From Pollutimonas sp963706785 (lineage in GTDB: Bacteria > Pseudomonadota > Gammaproteobacteria > Burkholderiales > Burkholderiaceae_B), in the NCBI GenBank assembly GCA_963706785.1, contig CAVPNJ010000012.1, forward strand, positions 102,644 to 166,643: a stretch of DNA of 64,000 nt, given 5' to 3'. Each line of letters starts with the position of its first letter. Position 1 is the first letter of the stretch. The translations under genes and the position numbers were made by a program. Positions 49,922 through 59,742 of the stretch are shown here, in pieces. Under the pieces are notes generated by a model that worked only from the letters and a program-made list of their open reading frames with translations, was not told where the DNA came from and did no database searches.

Positions 49922-51901
49922 TTGCGACTCGACGATACCGGCATCGCGCCCGTTACTTTCATTGGTTCAGCTGTCATTGCGCTAGGTCTTATCCTCTACG
50001 CTTCGGTATGGCCCGAATCGGCCGCTGCTGTTTTTTCTGGCGCCAACGCCTGGATCATTGCTGAAGCCGGTTGGTTTTATATGCTTTCCGTGGGGATCTT
50101 CGTGATCTTCCTACTTGGCTTGGCAATGAGTTCCCTAGGCAAGGTGAAACTGGGGCCTGACGATTCCGTACCAGATTACAACTATGGCACTTGGGTCGCC
50201 ATGCTGTTTAGCGCTGGCATGGGTATCGGAATCGTCTTCTACGGCGTAGCAGAACCCATCATGCATTTTTCGCAACCTCCCGACGCAATTCCTCGCTCGG
50301 CTGACGCTGCTCGCGATGCGATGGGTATTACGTTCTTTCATTGGGGCGTGCACGCATGGGCGATCTATGCCGTTCTGGGGCTATCGCTGGCTTATTTTGG
50401 GTACAGACGCGGTCAGCCGCTTGCGATCCGGTCCGCCTTCCATCCGATCGTTGGCGATCGTATTCACGGCCATCTGGGCGATTTCATCGATATTTTTGCA
50501 GTAGTCGGCACGTTGGCGGGGCTGGCAACCTCACTCGGACTGGGCGTTTCGCAATTAAACGCCAGCATGAACTATTTGTTCGATTTACCGCAGAACGTGC
50601 TTACACAGCTGATACTTATTGCGATAGTGACGGCGCTCGCCACCTTGACAGTGGCCACCGGCTTGGACAACGGTATCCGGCGCCTGAGCGAGCTGATTAT
50701 CATCGTTTCTGGCATTTTGATGCTGCTGATTGTCATCCTGGGTCCGACTCGCTTCCTGCTGGGAGCCCTGGTTGAAAATATTGGCATTTATATACATACC
50801 TTTGTCGCGCGAACCTTCCACGTCTACGCTTACGAGCCAACCAAATGGGTAGGGGACTGGACCATCTTTTATTGGGGTTGGTGGATATCTTGGTCGCCCT
50901 TTGTTGGCATGTTCATCGCGAGAATATCGCGCGGCAGAACAATACGGCAGTTTTTGCTAGGTGTTCTTTTCGCGCCCGCCGGCTTTAGCTTCGTTTGGTT
51001 TACCATATTTGGTGATCTGGCCATCTGGCTCGACACGCACGTGGCAAATGGGCAGATTGCCCAGACCGTCGCATCGAACATGCCAATCGCGCTGTTCACT
51101 GTCTTCGACTTCATGCCCTGGTCCCGGCTACTTGCCTGGATTACGGGCTTGCTTGTTGCGGTCTATTTTGTGACGGCATCCGACGCTGGCGCGCTGGTCG
51201 TTTCGATGATCACATCCAAGGGCGACGAAGAGCCTTCCCTATGGCTGCGTGTTTTCTGGGCAATCGCTTGCGGAGCCATAGCTGGCTGCCTTCTACTGGC
51301 CGGCGGTCTCGAGGCCTTACAAGCCGCAGCCGTTATCGCTGGCCTTCCATTTTGTGTGCTCATGCTGATTATGTGTTACGGCATTTTGAAAGGGCTGCGC
51401 GACGAAATCACCTTTCAGGCAAGTCGCAGCCTGCCGACAGCGCCGTTAATGACCTCGCAAGGTGGCCTGTCGCTAAGGCAGCGTCTTAATCATATCGTCA
51501 GCCATCCCACCAGGGCGCGGGCCAAAGACTATATTGCCAAAGAAGTGGTTGCGGCATTCAATCTGGTGGCGTCGGAACTACAAAAACGGGACATTGCCGC
51601 AGAGGTTGTGAGCCTTGACGATGGCGCGCAACTTATTGTGCACCACGGCGATGAAGCCGAGGACTTCACCTACGCAGTGCGGATGATCAGCCAGCCCATA
51701 CCCGCTTTCGCACTCACCGATGCAGCTCGACGCGAAGGCGAGAAGAAACGCTTTTATCGCGCAGAGGTTTTTCTTAATAAAGGCGGCCGCGGTTACGATA
51801 TTTATGGGTATAACAGCGAGCAGGTGGCTGCAGATGTAATCAATCACTATGATCGCTTCCGCCATTACCTTTATGTGCTGGATCCGAATACGACTATGTG
51901 A
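49922..51901 (+). CDS. BCCT-family choline/betaine/carnitine transporter, BetT-like
   Basis: This transporter has about 659 residues and 12 helices. It shows the glycine-rich segment SAGMGIGIVFYGVAEPI of helix 3 and the BCCT signature FYWGWWISWSPFVGMFIARI with Trp residues of the substrate box. A long cytoplasmic C-terminal domain of about 150 residues is typical of proton-coupled BetT-type choline carriers. I favour TTG 49922, preceded by AAGGTGA at proper spacing. A GTG at 49859 would add 21 residues. No choline-oxidation genes are nearby, so the substrate is a family inference. Confidence 0.9.
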   Translation: MRLDDTGIAPVTFIGSAVIALGLILYASVWPESAAAVFSGANAWIIAEAGWFYMLSVGIFVIFLLGLAMSSLGKVKLGPDDSVPDYNYGTWVAMLFSAGMGIGIVFYGVAEPIMHFSQPPDAIPRSADAARDAMGITFFHWGVHAWAIYAVLGLSLAYFGYRRGQPLAIRSAFHPIVGDRIHGHLGDFIDIFAVVGTLAGLATSLGLGVSQLNASMNYLFDLPQNVLTQLILIAIVTALATLTVATGLDNGIRRLSELIIIVSGILMLLIVILGPTRFLLGALVENIGIYIHTFVARTFHVYAYEPTKWVGDWTIFYWGWWISWSPFVGMFIARISRGRTIRQFLLGVLFAPAGFSFVWFTIFGDLAIWLDTHVANGQIAQTVASNMPIALFTVFDFMPWSRLLAWITGLLVAVYFVTASDAGALVVSMITSKGDEEPSLWLRVFWAIACGAIAGCLLLAGGLEALQAAAVIAGLPFCVLMLIMCYGILKGLRDEITFQASRSLPTAPLMTSQGGLSLRQRLNHIVSHPTRARAKDYIAKEVVAAFNLVASELQKRDIAAEVVSLDDGAQLIVHHGDEAEDFTYAVRMISQPIPAFALTDAARREGEKKRFYRAEVFLNKGGRGYDIYGYNSEQVAADVINHYDRFRHYLYVLDPNTTM

Positions 51902-52068
51902 ATATTCGCTAAGCTGATTCGTATTGACATCTAGCGTAGGTAACTTACCGTAGCCAAATATTTTTGTTTTAACTTCATTTCGATGTAAATTGGTTTGCAT
52001 TCGGGCACGGGTAACACCCCGGCAAGGTTTCCTGCGCGGTTCGTCGATTAACTCGAGGAAGGAAGCGG

Positions 52069-53061
52069 ATGATCAAACCAGTATTGGCGATTCATGGTGG
52101 CGCTGGCGCTATCCCTCGTACGGAAGCGACGCCAGCGATCCGCCAGCAATACGAAGACGCACTACGCCAAATTTTGAACGATGCGAGCACCATTTTGGCC
52201 GGTGGCGGCTCGGCACTTGACGCCGTCACCGAGGCGGTGCGCCTGTTGGAAGAATGCCCCTTGTTCAACGCGGGCTATGGCGCGGTATTCACCAGTACCG
52301 GCAAGCATGAACTCGATGCATCGATAATGAATGGCAGGACGCTGCAAAGCGGTGCTATTGCCAACGTAACTACCGTGCGCAATCCGATTTTGGCCGCCCG
52401 TGCGGTGATGGAGCATAGTTCCCACGTATTCCTTGTAGGAACTGGAGCTGATAGCTTCGCGCGCCAACAGGGCCTTGAGTGCGTGGACCCCGGCTTTTTT
52501 TCGACAGAGGCGCGCCGTCAACAATTAGAGCGGGTCCAGCGCACCCTGGGCGGTGCGACGGTACTCGATCACGATGCGCAATCTTTGTCCGCCGCGCCGC
52601 TGGACGAAGATAAAAAGCTGGGCACTGTCGGCGCGGTCGCGCTGGATATCCACGGCAACTTGGCAGCGGCAACATCCACGGGCGGTATGACTAACAAACA
52701 GCCCGGCCGCGTAGGCGACGCACCCATGATAGGCGCAGGTTGTTATGCAAACAATCGCAGCTGCGCGGTGTCCACCACGGGCACCGGCGAAATGTTCATA
52801 CGGATGGTCGCCGCCTACGACGTATCGGCCCAGATGGAGTACGCAGGTCGATCGTTGGAAGAGGCTACGCGTTCGGTGGTTTATGACAAGTTGCCCACCA
52901 TAGGGGGCGCTGGAGGCTTGATCGCCGTGGACGCTAAAGGCAACATAAGCCTGCCGTTTAACACCGAAGGCATGTATCGCGGCTATATCAAAGTAGGGGA
53001 GCAGCCCTTTGTCGCCATTCACGACAAGCCAGAAGAAGCATTGTTAAGCCAGGGCGGATAA
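52069..53061 (+). CDS. iaaA: Isoaspartyl peptidase/L-asparaginase (plant-type, Ntn hydrolase)
   Basis: This is a 330-residue Ntn-hydrolase precursor. It begins KPVLAIHGGAGAIPR, has the alpha-subunit strand LFNAGYGAVFTSTG, and autocleaves before Thr186 in KKLGTVGAVALD. The later GCYANN and STTGTGE segments line the active site. It removes isoaspartyl residues from dipeptides and has asparaginase activity. It lies directly upstream of the GsiA-like ATPase gene with a TAATG overlap. The order iaaA-gsiABCD is the same as in E. coli, which strongly supports the assignment. GAGGAAGG lies 6 bp before the start. Confidence 0.93.
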   Translation: MIKPVLAIHGGAGAIPRTEATPAIRQQYEDALRQILNDASTILAGGGSALDAVTEAVRLLEECPLFNAGYGAVFTSTGKHELDASIMNGRTLQSGAIANVTTVRNPILAARAVMEHSSHVFLVGTGADSFARQQGLECVDPGFFSTEARRQQLERVQRTLGGATVLDHDAQSLSAAPLDEDKKLGTVGAVALDIHGNLAAATSTGGMTNKQPGRVGDAPMIGAGCYANNRSCAVSTTGTGEMFIRMVAAYDVSAQMEYAGRSLEEATRSVVYDKLPTIGGAGGLIAVDAKGNISLPFNTEGMYRGYIKVGEQPFVAIHDKPEEALLSQGG

Positions 53062-55136
53062 TGGGATTGCAAAGCCCTATTCACGGAAGTGCAGATCCGA
53101 GCTTAATTAAAGCCCCGGTCGAGCGCGCACGGGCAGGCGATCCTCCGAGGCTGAATCCTGCGGGCGGCGATCAAAAAGCTCGTAAGATGACTGAAACGAT
53201 GGACGACAACCGCGTCCTGGACGTCGACGACCTGAGTGTCACTTTCAAGGGCCACGAGCGCACGATCCACGCGGTCAAGCATCTTTCATTTCATGTGGAC
53301 CGCGGCGAAACCCTGGCGATAGTGGGCGAATCCGGTTCTGGTAAATCGGTGACTTCTCTGGCTCTGATGCGCCTGGTCGAATATGGCGGTGGCCAAATCG
53401 ATAACGGGCGCATGCTGATGCGCCGTCGCAATACTCAGGTGCTTGACCTGGCCAAGGCCAAGGAATCTCAGTTGCGCAGTCTGCGCGGGGCCGATATGGC
53501 GATGATTTTTCAGGAGCCCATGACGTCCCTGAATCCCATTTTTAACGTCGGTGAGCAAATCGCCGAATCCATCCGCTTGCACCAGGGGCTAGGTAAGCGC
53601 GAAGCCTTGGCAAAAGCCTTGCAGATGCTGGACCAGGTGCGTATTCCAGACGCCAGGAATGTGTTGGGCCGTTATCCGCACCAGTTGTCGGGCGGCATGC
53701 GCCAACGTGTAATGATTGCGATGGCGCTGGCCTGTAAGCCGGCCTTATTAATCGCCGATGAACCCACGACTGCGCTTGATGTCACCATACAGGCCCAAAT
53801 CCTTCAACTGATTCGTGAGCTGCAGCGTGAGATGAATATGGGGGTGATTTTTATTACTCACGACATGGGTGTGGTGGCTGAAGTGGCCGATCGCGTCCTC
53901 GTTATGCTGCGTGGTGAAAAAGTCGAATCAGGTCCGGCTGAGCAAATATTTGCCGACCCCCAGCATGTCTATACGCAAGCCCTGTTGGCTGCGGTACCTC
54001 GCTTGGGCTCGATGCAGGGCACAGACCAGCCCGAGCGCTTCCCGATTCTTGCGGTTCCCGCTTCCGCTACGGATGTCCCCGGAGCCGCCATCGCCCCCGC
54101 TCAGGTGACCAACGAAGCAGTGTCGCCAGTAGCCGATCAAACGGCTGGCACCGGCGCTGGCGACATATCGGCGATCACGGATCAGCCTTTGTTGGTTAAA
54201 GCAGCCCCTATCCTGCGCGTCCAGGAGCTTTCTACCCGGTTCGACATCCGTACCGGCGTATTCAGTCGCGTGACACGACGCGTGCACGCTGTTGAAAAGG
54301 TCAGCTTCGATTTATATCCGGGCGAAACCCTGGGTCTGGTCGGAGAATCTGGCTGCGGTAAATCTACGACGGGACGGTCTTTATTGCGTCTGGTGGAAAG
54401 CCAGGGCGGTGAAATAGAATTTGAGGGGCAGCAGATCAGGCATCTTGAAGGCCCGGCCTTGCAGCTTTTGCGTCGCAATATTCAGTTTATCTTTCAGGAT
54501 CCGTATGCCTCACTGGACCCGCGGCTGACTGTCGGTTATTCCATCATCGAGCCGTTGCTGATACACAAACTCATGTCGTTCAGGGCGGCGCAGGACCGGA
54601 TGACGTATTTGCTGGAAAAGGTCGGCTTGCCCAGCGATGCAGCCCAGCGCTATCCGCACGAGTTTTCCGGCGGACAACGTCAGCGCATCTGTATTGCGCG
54701 CGCGTTGGCCATGAAGCCTAAAGTTGTCATCGCGGACGAATCCGTTTCGGCGCTGGATGTGTCCATCCAGGCGCAAATCGTGAATTTGCTCATCGATTTG
54801 CAGGAGGAAATGGGTATTGCCTTCTTGTTCATCTCGCACGATATGGCAGTGGTGGAACGCGTCAGCCATCGAGTGGCGGTGATGTACTTGGGGCAGATCG
54901 TGGAAATCGGCCCGCGCCGCGCCATTTTTGAAAACCCTCAGCACCCGTATACGAAGAAATTGATAGCCGCCGTACCTATTGCCGATCCTACCCGGCGCCA
55001 TCTGGACCGCAAGTTGTTGTCTGGCGAAATCCCCAGTCCTATCCGGGATGTGGGCGATGAACCTGTTGTCCACCCGCTTATTCAAGTCAGTGCGGGCCAT
55101 TACGTAGCGCAGCACCAAACTGGTGTTTCTTATTAA
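53061..55136 (+). CDS. gsiA: GsiA-type fused double ATPase of a glutathione/dipeptide ABC importer
   Basis: This is a 691-residue protein with two complete ATPase domains. The first has GESGSGKS at residues 89-96, LSGGMRQRVMIAMALACKPA and LLIADEPTTALDVT. A Pro/Ala-rich linker of about 50 residues precedes the second domain (GESGCGKS, FSGGQRQRICIARALA, ADESVSALDVS). It closely matches E. coli GsiA (623 residues) but has a longer N-terminus and linker. An internal ATG at 53187 would give the conventional start, while the TAATG overlap supports 53061. It energises the GsiCD channel. Confidence 0.92.
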   Translation: MGLQSPIHGSADPSLIKAPVERARAGDPPRLNPAGGDQKARKMTETMDDNRVLDVDDLSVTFKGHERTIHAVKHLSFHVDRGETLAIVGESGSGKSVTSLALMRLVEYGGGQIDNGRMLMRRRNTQVLDLAKAKESQLRSLRGADMAMIFQEPMTSLNPIFNVGEQIAESIRLHQGLGKREALAKALQMLDQVRIPDARNVLGRYPHQLSGGMRQRVMIAMALACKPALLIADEPTTALDVTIQAQILQLIRELQREMNMGVIFITHDMGVVAEVADRVLVMLRGEKVESGPAEQIFADPQHVYTQALLAAVPRLGSMQGTDQPERFPILAVPASATDVPGAAIAPAQVTNEAVSPVADQTAGTGAGDISAITDQPLLVKAAPILRVQELSTRFDIRTGVFSRVTRRVHAVEKVSFDLYPGETLGLVGESGCGKSTTGRSLLRLVESQGGEIEFEGQQIRHLEGPALQLLRRNIQFIFQDPYASLDPRLTVGYSIIEPLLIHKLMSFRAAQDRMTYLLEKVGLPSDAAQRYPHEFSGGQRQRICIARALAMKPKVVIADESVSALDVSIQAQIVNLLIDLQEEMGIAFLFISHDMAVVERVSHRVAVMYLGQIVEIGPRRAIFENPQHPYTKKLIAAVPIADPTRRHLDRKLLSGEIPSPIRDVGDEPVVHPLIQVSAGHYVAQHQTGVSY

Positions 55137-55157
55137 AAAATCCTGGAGGACACATCC

Positions 55158-56705
55158 ATGAAATTTCTGCGTCGGAAAATATCCATCATCGCTGCGATGG
55201 TTGCAGGGGGCATACTAACCGCACCCATGGCAATGGCGGCCAAAGACGTCACGATCGCGGTAGAGATTACCTTTGATTCGCTGGACCCCTACAACACCAA
55301 TTCAACGCTCTCGCAAGCGGTGGGCAAGGGCTATTACGAAGGTCTTTATCAATTCGACAAAGACTTGAAAGTGCAGCCCTTGTTGGCCAAAAGCGCTGAC
55401 CCCAGCGCCGACGGCTTGTCATACCTCATCAAGTTACGTGAGGGAGTCAAGTTCCAGGACGGGACCGACTTTAACGCCGATGCGGTCAAAGCCAACTTGG
55501 AGCGGGTCTTGGATCGCAGCAACGCGCTGGCGCGCTACAACCAGTTCAGCCGCATTGACAAGATCGAAGTGATAGACCCGTTGACTGTCAAGATCACGCT
55601 GAAGGAACCTTTTTCTGCCTTCATCAATGCCTTGGCTCACCCCTCGGCCATGATGATTTCGCCCACGGCGCTGAAGAAGTGGGGCAAGGACATTACCTTC
55701 CATCCCGTGGGTACGGGTCCGTTCGAATTTGTAGAGTGGAAGCCGGCCGAATACCTGAAGGTGAAGAAGTTTGACGGCTATTGGAACAAAGGCTATCCCA
55801 AGGTTGATACCTTGACCTTTCGCACGGTAAATGACAACAACACGCGAGCCGCCGTAGTACAAACCGGCGAAGCACAAATTGCCTACCCATTGCCCTACGA
55901 GCAAGCTAAACTGCTAGAGAAAAACCCAAAGCTGAATGTCGTGGCGGCGCCCTCCATCATTGCGCGTTACATCTCTATGAATGTCCAGCACAAGCCGTTT
56001 GACAACGTCAAGGTGCGCCAGGCGATCAATTACGCAATCAACAAGGAGGCCTTAGCCAAAGTGGCTTATGCCGGCTACGCCTTTCCTTCGCAAGGCGTAG
56101 TGCCGCAAGGCGTTGCCTTCGCCAAGAAAATGGACCCCTGGCCCTATGACCCCAAGAAGGCAAAGGAGCTATTGAAAGAAGCAGGGTACCCGGATGGTTT
56201 TTCGACCACGCTGTGGTCCGCCTATAACGACGGAACTGCCGCCAAGGCGATCCAATTTCTGCAGCAGCAATTAGCCCAGGTCGGCATCAAGGCTTCGGTC
56301 GAACTTCTTGAGTCTGGTCAACGTGTGCAGCGTGTGCAGCAAGTGAAAGATGCCAAGACCGCGCCTGTACGCATGTACTACGCGGGCTGGTCAGCTTCGA
56401 CCGGTGAGGCTGATTGGGCTTTGCGTCCCTTGCTGGCGACCAGCGGCTGGCCACCTGTATTCAACAACACGGCGTACTACTCCAACGAGAAGGTCGACAA
56501 GGACATTGCCGATGCCCTGCTAACGACAGATGACGGTAAGAAGACAGAGCTGTATGCATCGGCCCAGGATCAAATCTGGAAAGACGCCCCTTGGGCATTC
56601 CTGGTAACTATTCAGCTAGTTTCAGCGCACACGAAGAACGTGTCAGGGTTTAACGTGATGCCTGATGGCTCCTTCGAATTCAAGGAACTCGATTTAAAGG
56701 AATAG
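55158..56705 (+). CDS. gsiB: GsiB-type periplasmic glutathione/dipeptide-binding protein
   Basis: This is a 515-residue family-5 solute-binding protein (E. coli GsiB has 512). The signal peptide covers residues 1-29 (ending MAMAA), followed by KDVTIAVEITFDSLDPYNTN. The DppA/OppA family segment LREGVKFQDGTDFNADAVKA and the hinge-region stretch KVRQAINYAINKEALAKVAY are clear. It delivers peptides or glutathione to the GsiCD permease. GGAGGAC lies 7 bp before the ATG. There is a 21-bp gap after gsiA. Confidence 0.92.
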   Translation: MKFLRRKISIIAAMVAGGILTAPMAMAAKDVTIAVEITFDSLDPYNTNSTLSQAVGKGYYEGLYQFDKDLKVQPLLAKSADPSADGLSYLIKLREGVKFQDGTDFNADAVKANLERVLDRSNALARYNQFSRIDKIEVIDPLTVKITLKEPFSAFINALAHPSAMMISPTALKKWGKDITFHPVGTGPFEFVEWKPAEYLKVKKFDGYWNKGYPKVDTLTFRTVNDNNTRAAVVQTGEAQIAYPLPYEQAKLLEKNPKLNVVAAPSIIARYISMNVQHKPFDNVKVRQAINYAINKEALAKVAYAGYAFPSQGVVPQGVAFAKKMDPWPYDPKKAKELLKEAGYPDGFSTTLWSAYNDGTAAKAIQFLQQQLAQVGIKASVELLESGQRVQRVQQVKDAKTAPVRMYYAGWSASTGEADWALRPLLATSGWPPVFNNTAYYSNEKVDKDIADALLTTDDGKKTELYASAQDQIWKDAPWAFLVTIQLVSAHTKNVSGFNVMPDGSFEFKELDLKE

Positions 56706-56751
56706 GCACTCGGATCGTGCTAAGGGGATAACCACCATACGTGTATAGATA

Positions 56752-57672
56752 ATGCTTACATACATTGTGAAAAGGCTGTTGGGCATGATTCCCACCCTCG
56801 TTCTGGTGGCGATGGTGGTTTTTTTGTTCGTCCACGCGCTGCCGGGCGATCCCGCCCGGCTGGCCGCCGGTCCCGAGGCGAACGAAACCACGGTCCAATT
56901 GGTACGCCAGGAGCTGGGTCTTGATCTGCCTTTGCCGACGCAGTTCGTCCGCTATTTTGAACGCCTGATGCATGGTGATCTGGGTCATTCTTTACGCACG
57001 AAACGGCCGGTTTCGACCGAAATCGGCGATCGATTCATGCCAACCTTGCTGTTGACCGTCACGAGCATGGTGTGGTCGGTAATTTTTGGTCTGATTATCG
57101 GGGTCGTTTCTGGCGTATGGCGTAATCGCTTACCGGATCGCGTCGGTATGACGGTCGCGGTATCGGGTATCTCGTTTCCCGCCTTTGCCCTTGGCATGGT
57201 GCTGATGCAAATATTTTCCGTCGAGCTGGGCTGGCTGCCCACAGTAGGTGCCGGTACCTGGAAACACTATATTCTCCCTTCGATTACCTTAGGCGCCGGT
57301 GTGGCGGCCGTCATGGCGCGCTTTACCCGTGCCGCTTTTGTAGAGGTGATGCAAGAGGACTACGTGCGCACTGCGCGCGCCAAAGGCTTGGCCGAGCGTG
57401 TCGTCATCATCAAGCACACGTTCCGTAATGCGCTTATTCCGGTGGTCACCATGATGGGACTGCAATTTGGCTTTCTGCTAGGCGGCTCGATCGTGGTGGA
57501 GACTGTTTTTGCCTGGCCAGGTGTCGGCATGCTGTTGGTGGATTCCGTCAATATGCGTGACTACCCCGTCATTCAAGGGCTGATTCTGCTGTTTTCTTTA
57601 GAGTTTATTCTCATCAATCTGATTGTTGATGTCCTGTATGGCATGATCAATCCGACGATACGCTACAGGTAG
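56752..57672 (+). CDS. gsiC: GsiC-type ABC permease
   Basis: This is a 306-residue inner-membrane permease, the same length as E. coli GsiC. It starts MLTYIVKRLLGMIPTLVLVA, carries GDPARLAAGPEANETTVQLV in the first loop and has the coupling motif EVMQEDYVRTARAKGLAERV near residue 200. It forms the channel with GsiD. The stop codon lies 8 bp before the gsiD start used here. Confidence 0.93.
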   Translation: MLTYIVKRLLGMIPTLVLVAMVVFLFVHALPGDPARLAAGPEANETTVQLVRQELGLDLPLPTQFVRYFERLMHGDLGHSLRTKRPVSTEIGDRFMPTLLLTVTSMVWSVIFGLIIGVVSGVWRNRLPDRVGMTVAVSGISFPAFALGMVLMQIFSVELGWLPTVGAGTWKHYILPSITLGAGVAAVMARFTRAAFVEVMQEDYVRTARAKGLAERVVIIKHTFRNALIPVVTMMGLQFGFLLGGSIVVETVFAWPGVGMLLVDSVNMRDYPVIQGLILLFSLEFILINLIVDVLYGMINPTIRYR

Positions 57673-57680
57673 TGCCAGCG

Positions 57681-58577
57681 ATGAATCAAACTACGCTTAC
57701 CCCAGCTCCTATTGTCGCAGTCGATGCGCCGGCGCGCACGCCTTTCAGCGAATTCCGACGCAAATTTCGTAAGCAGAGTCTGGCGATGTGGGCGGGCATA
57801 TTCGTGGTGGCATTGGTGCTCCTTGCCATTTTTGCGCCTTGGATAGTGCCTTTTGACGCAGAAAACTTTTTTGACTACGACGCCCTGAATAATCCGCCTT
57901 CGTTGAAACATTGGTTTGGCGTGGATTCATTGGGGCGAGATATTTTCAGCCGTGTCGTAATGGGGGCGCGTATTTCATTGGCGGCTGGGTTCGTGTCGGT
58001 GGCGTTGGGGGCGCTGGTCGGCACGGTGCTTGGCCTGCTTGCCGGTTATTACGAAGGATGGTGGGAACGCATTATTATGCGCATCTCTGACGTCCTGTTG
58101 GCATTCCCAGGCATTTTGCTTGCCATTGGCGTGGTGGCGGTGCTGGGGTCCAGTATGGTTAACGTGATCATTGCCGTGGCGGTATTTAGCGTACCTGCTT
58201 TTGCCCGCCTGGTGCGCGGCAGTACGCTATCGATCAAGAATATGACCTACATCGAGGCTATGCGCAGCATTGGCGCTTCGGACGCGGTCATTATCTTCCG
58301 CCATATCCTGCCGGGCACCGTTTCGCCCATAGTTGTGTACGGCACCATGCGCATCGGTACATCCATCATTACTGCAGCCAGTCTATCGTTTCTGGGTATG
58401 GGTGCACAGCCGCCGACGCCCGAATGGGGCGCCATGCTTAATGATGCACGGTCCGACATGCTGCTTGCACCGCATGTAGCGATCTTCCCGGCGTTGGCCA
58501 TTTTTCTTACGGTTCTTGCCTTCAACTTATTAGGTGACGGCTTGCGGGACGCGCTGGATCCCAAGATTGACCGATGA
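57681..58577 (+). CDS. gsiD: GsiD-type ABC permease
   Basis: This is a 298-residue permease with the DppC-family N-terminal cytoplasmic tail, the helix LAMWAGIFVVALVLLAIFAP and the loop GVDSLGRDIFSRVVMGARIS. The coupling segment MTYIEAMRSIGASDAVIIFR is present. I used ATG 57681; a GTG at 57672 overlapping the gsiC stop would add three residues. It completes the importer. The peptidase genes follow after about 70 bp on the same strand, suggesting uptake and hydrolysis of the same peptides. Confidence 0.92.
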   Translation: MNQTTLTPAPIVAVDAPARTPFSEFRRKFRKQSLAMWAGIFVVALVLLAIFAPWIVPFDAENFFDYDALNNPPSLKHWFGVDSLGRDIFSRVVMGARISLAAGFVSVALGALVGTVLGLLAGYYEGWWERIIMRISDVLLAFPGILLAIGVVAVLGSSMVNVIIAVAVFSVPAFARLVRGSTLSIKNMTYIEAMRSIGASDAVIIFRHILPGTVSPIVVYGTMRIGTSIITAASLSFLGMGAQPPTPEWGAMLNDARSDMLLAPHVAIFPALAIFLTVLAFNLLGDGLRDALDPKIDR

Positions 58578-58644
58578 TTCTATATTTCCGATATTCCGTC
58601 CTGGTCGATTGTGCTCGACCACAGGTACTTGAGAAGGGCACACA

Positions 58645-59742
58645 GTGACACAGCACTATTTATTTGAGGTCCCTCGGGTTGGCATTTTGCGCTCGGGCCA
58701 GCGAAACCTGATCAGCGACGTGGCGGGTGTGACGGTCGGCCATGCAACGCTGTCTCAAGGCGATATACAAACGGGTGTTACGGTCATCAAACCGCATACA
58801 TTGGACCCGTTTATGTTTCGGCGCGCCGGCAGCAGTCAGCGTGATCAACGGCTTTGGCAAAAGCGTGGGGTTGGTTCAGGTGCAAGAGTTGGGCGTGCTG
58901 GAAACGCCTATCGCGCTGACCAATACCTTTTCCGTCGGGCAAGTTGCCACGGCCCAAATCCGCCAGGCGATCGCCGCGCATCCGGCCATAGGCCGCGACT
59001 GGCCCACCGTCAATCCGCTCGTGTTCGAATGTAATGATGGCTATTTAAACGACATCCAAGCCTTTGCTGTGTCGGCCAATGACTACGGCCGGGCATGCCA
59101 AGACGCAGTGGTGAATTTCGAACAAGGCTCAGTGGGCGCGGGGCGCGGCATGTCGTGCTTCGCCTTGAAAGGTGGAGTGGGCTCGGCCTCGCGGGTGGCC
59201 ACAGTGGCAGGTGGCGAACAATATCTAGTGGATCGCTGGTATTGGCCAATTTTGGGCGGCTGGCTAATCTGACGGTAAAAGGACGGCCTCTTGGTGAATA
59301 CCTGACCGCCAAAGCCTTGTCCGACGCCGGGGCGTCGGTTGCCGATCGAGCCGGCGGCCTTCCCGAAAAAGGCTCCATCATCATTCTTTTGGCCACGAAC
59401 GCACCCCTCGATGCGCGCCAGCTGCACAGGGTATCCAAGCGGGCCGCGGCAGGACTTGCACGCATGGGCTCGGTGTACGGTCATGGCAGCGGCGATATCG
59501 CCCTGGCGTTTTCCACCGCATACCAAATTCCAGCTTTGGCTGAAAACGCCATGCCGCCAACCAGTATGCTGCACGAGTCCCGGATCGATCCGCTATTCGA
59601 GGCTGCTGCCGAGGCAACCGAACAAGCCATCGTCAACGCCTTGTGGGCAGCCAAGACGGTGACAGGCAGAATGGGCAACCGACGTTTGGCCATCAACGAT
59701 GTATTGCCGCAGTGGCGCGAGTATTTTGAAAAGGACGTTTAG
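58645..59742 (+). pseudogene. DmpA/P1-family aminopeptidase with two frameshifts
   Basis: The gene starts normally (VGILRSGQRNLISDVAGVTV, then TGVTVIKPHTLDP). Between 58813 and 58826 family sequence moves to the next frame (GAPAAVSVINGFGKSVGLVQ to SCFALKGGVGSASRVATVAG). Near 59229-59232 it returns to the first frame (GSLVLANFGRLANLTVKG). The autocleavage site is intact in EKGSIIILLATNAPL, where Ser would be the new N-terminal nucleophile. One extra base and one missing base explain both shifts, and all expected parts of the 365-residue protein remain. DmpA enzymes release N-terminal D- or L-residues. It follows gsiD. Confidence 0.85.

Noticed and set aside
54510..55118. Minus-strand open frame of 202 codons opposite gsiA
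   Set aside because: It is a shadow of the second ATPase domain; the composition is His/Arg-rich and unlike a real protein.
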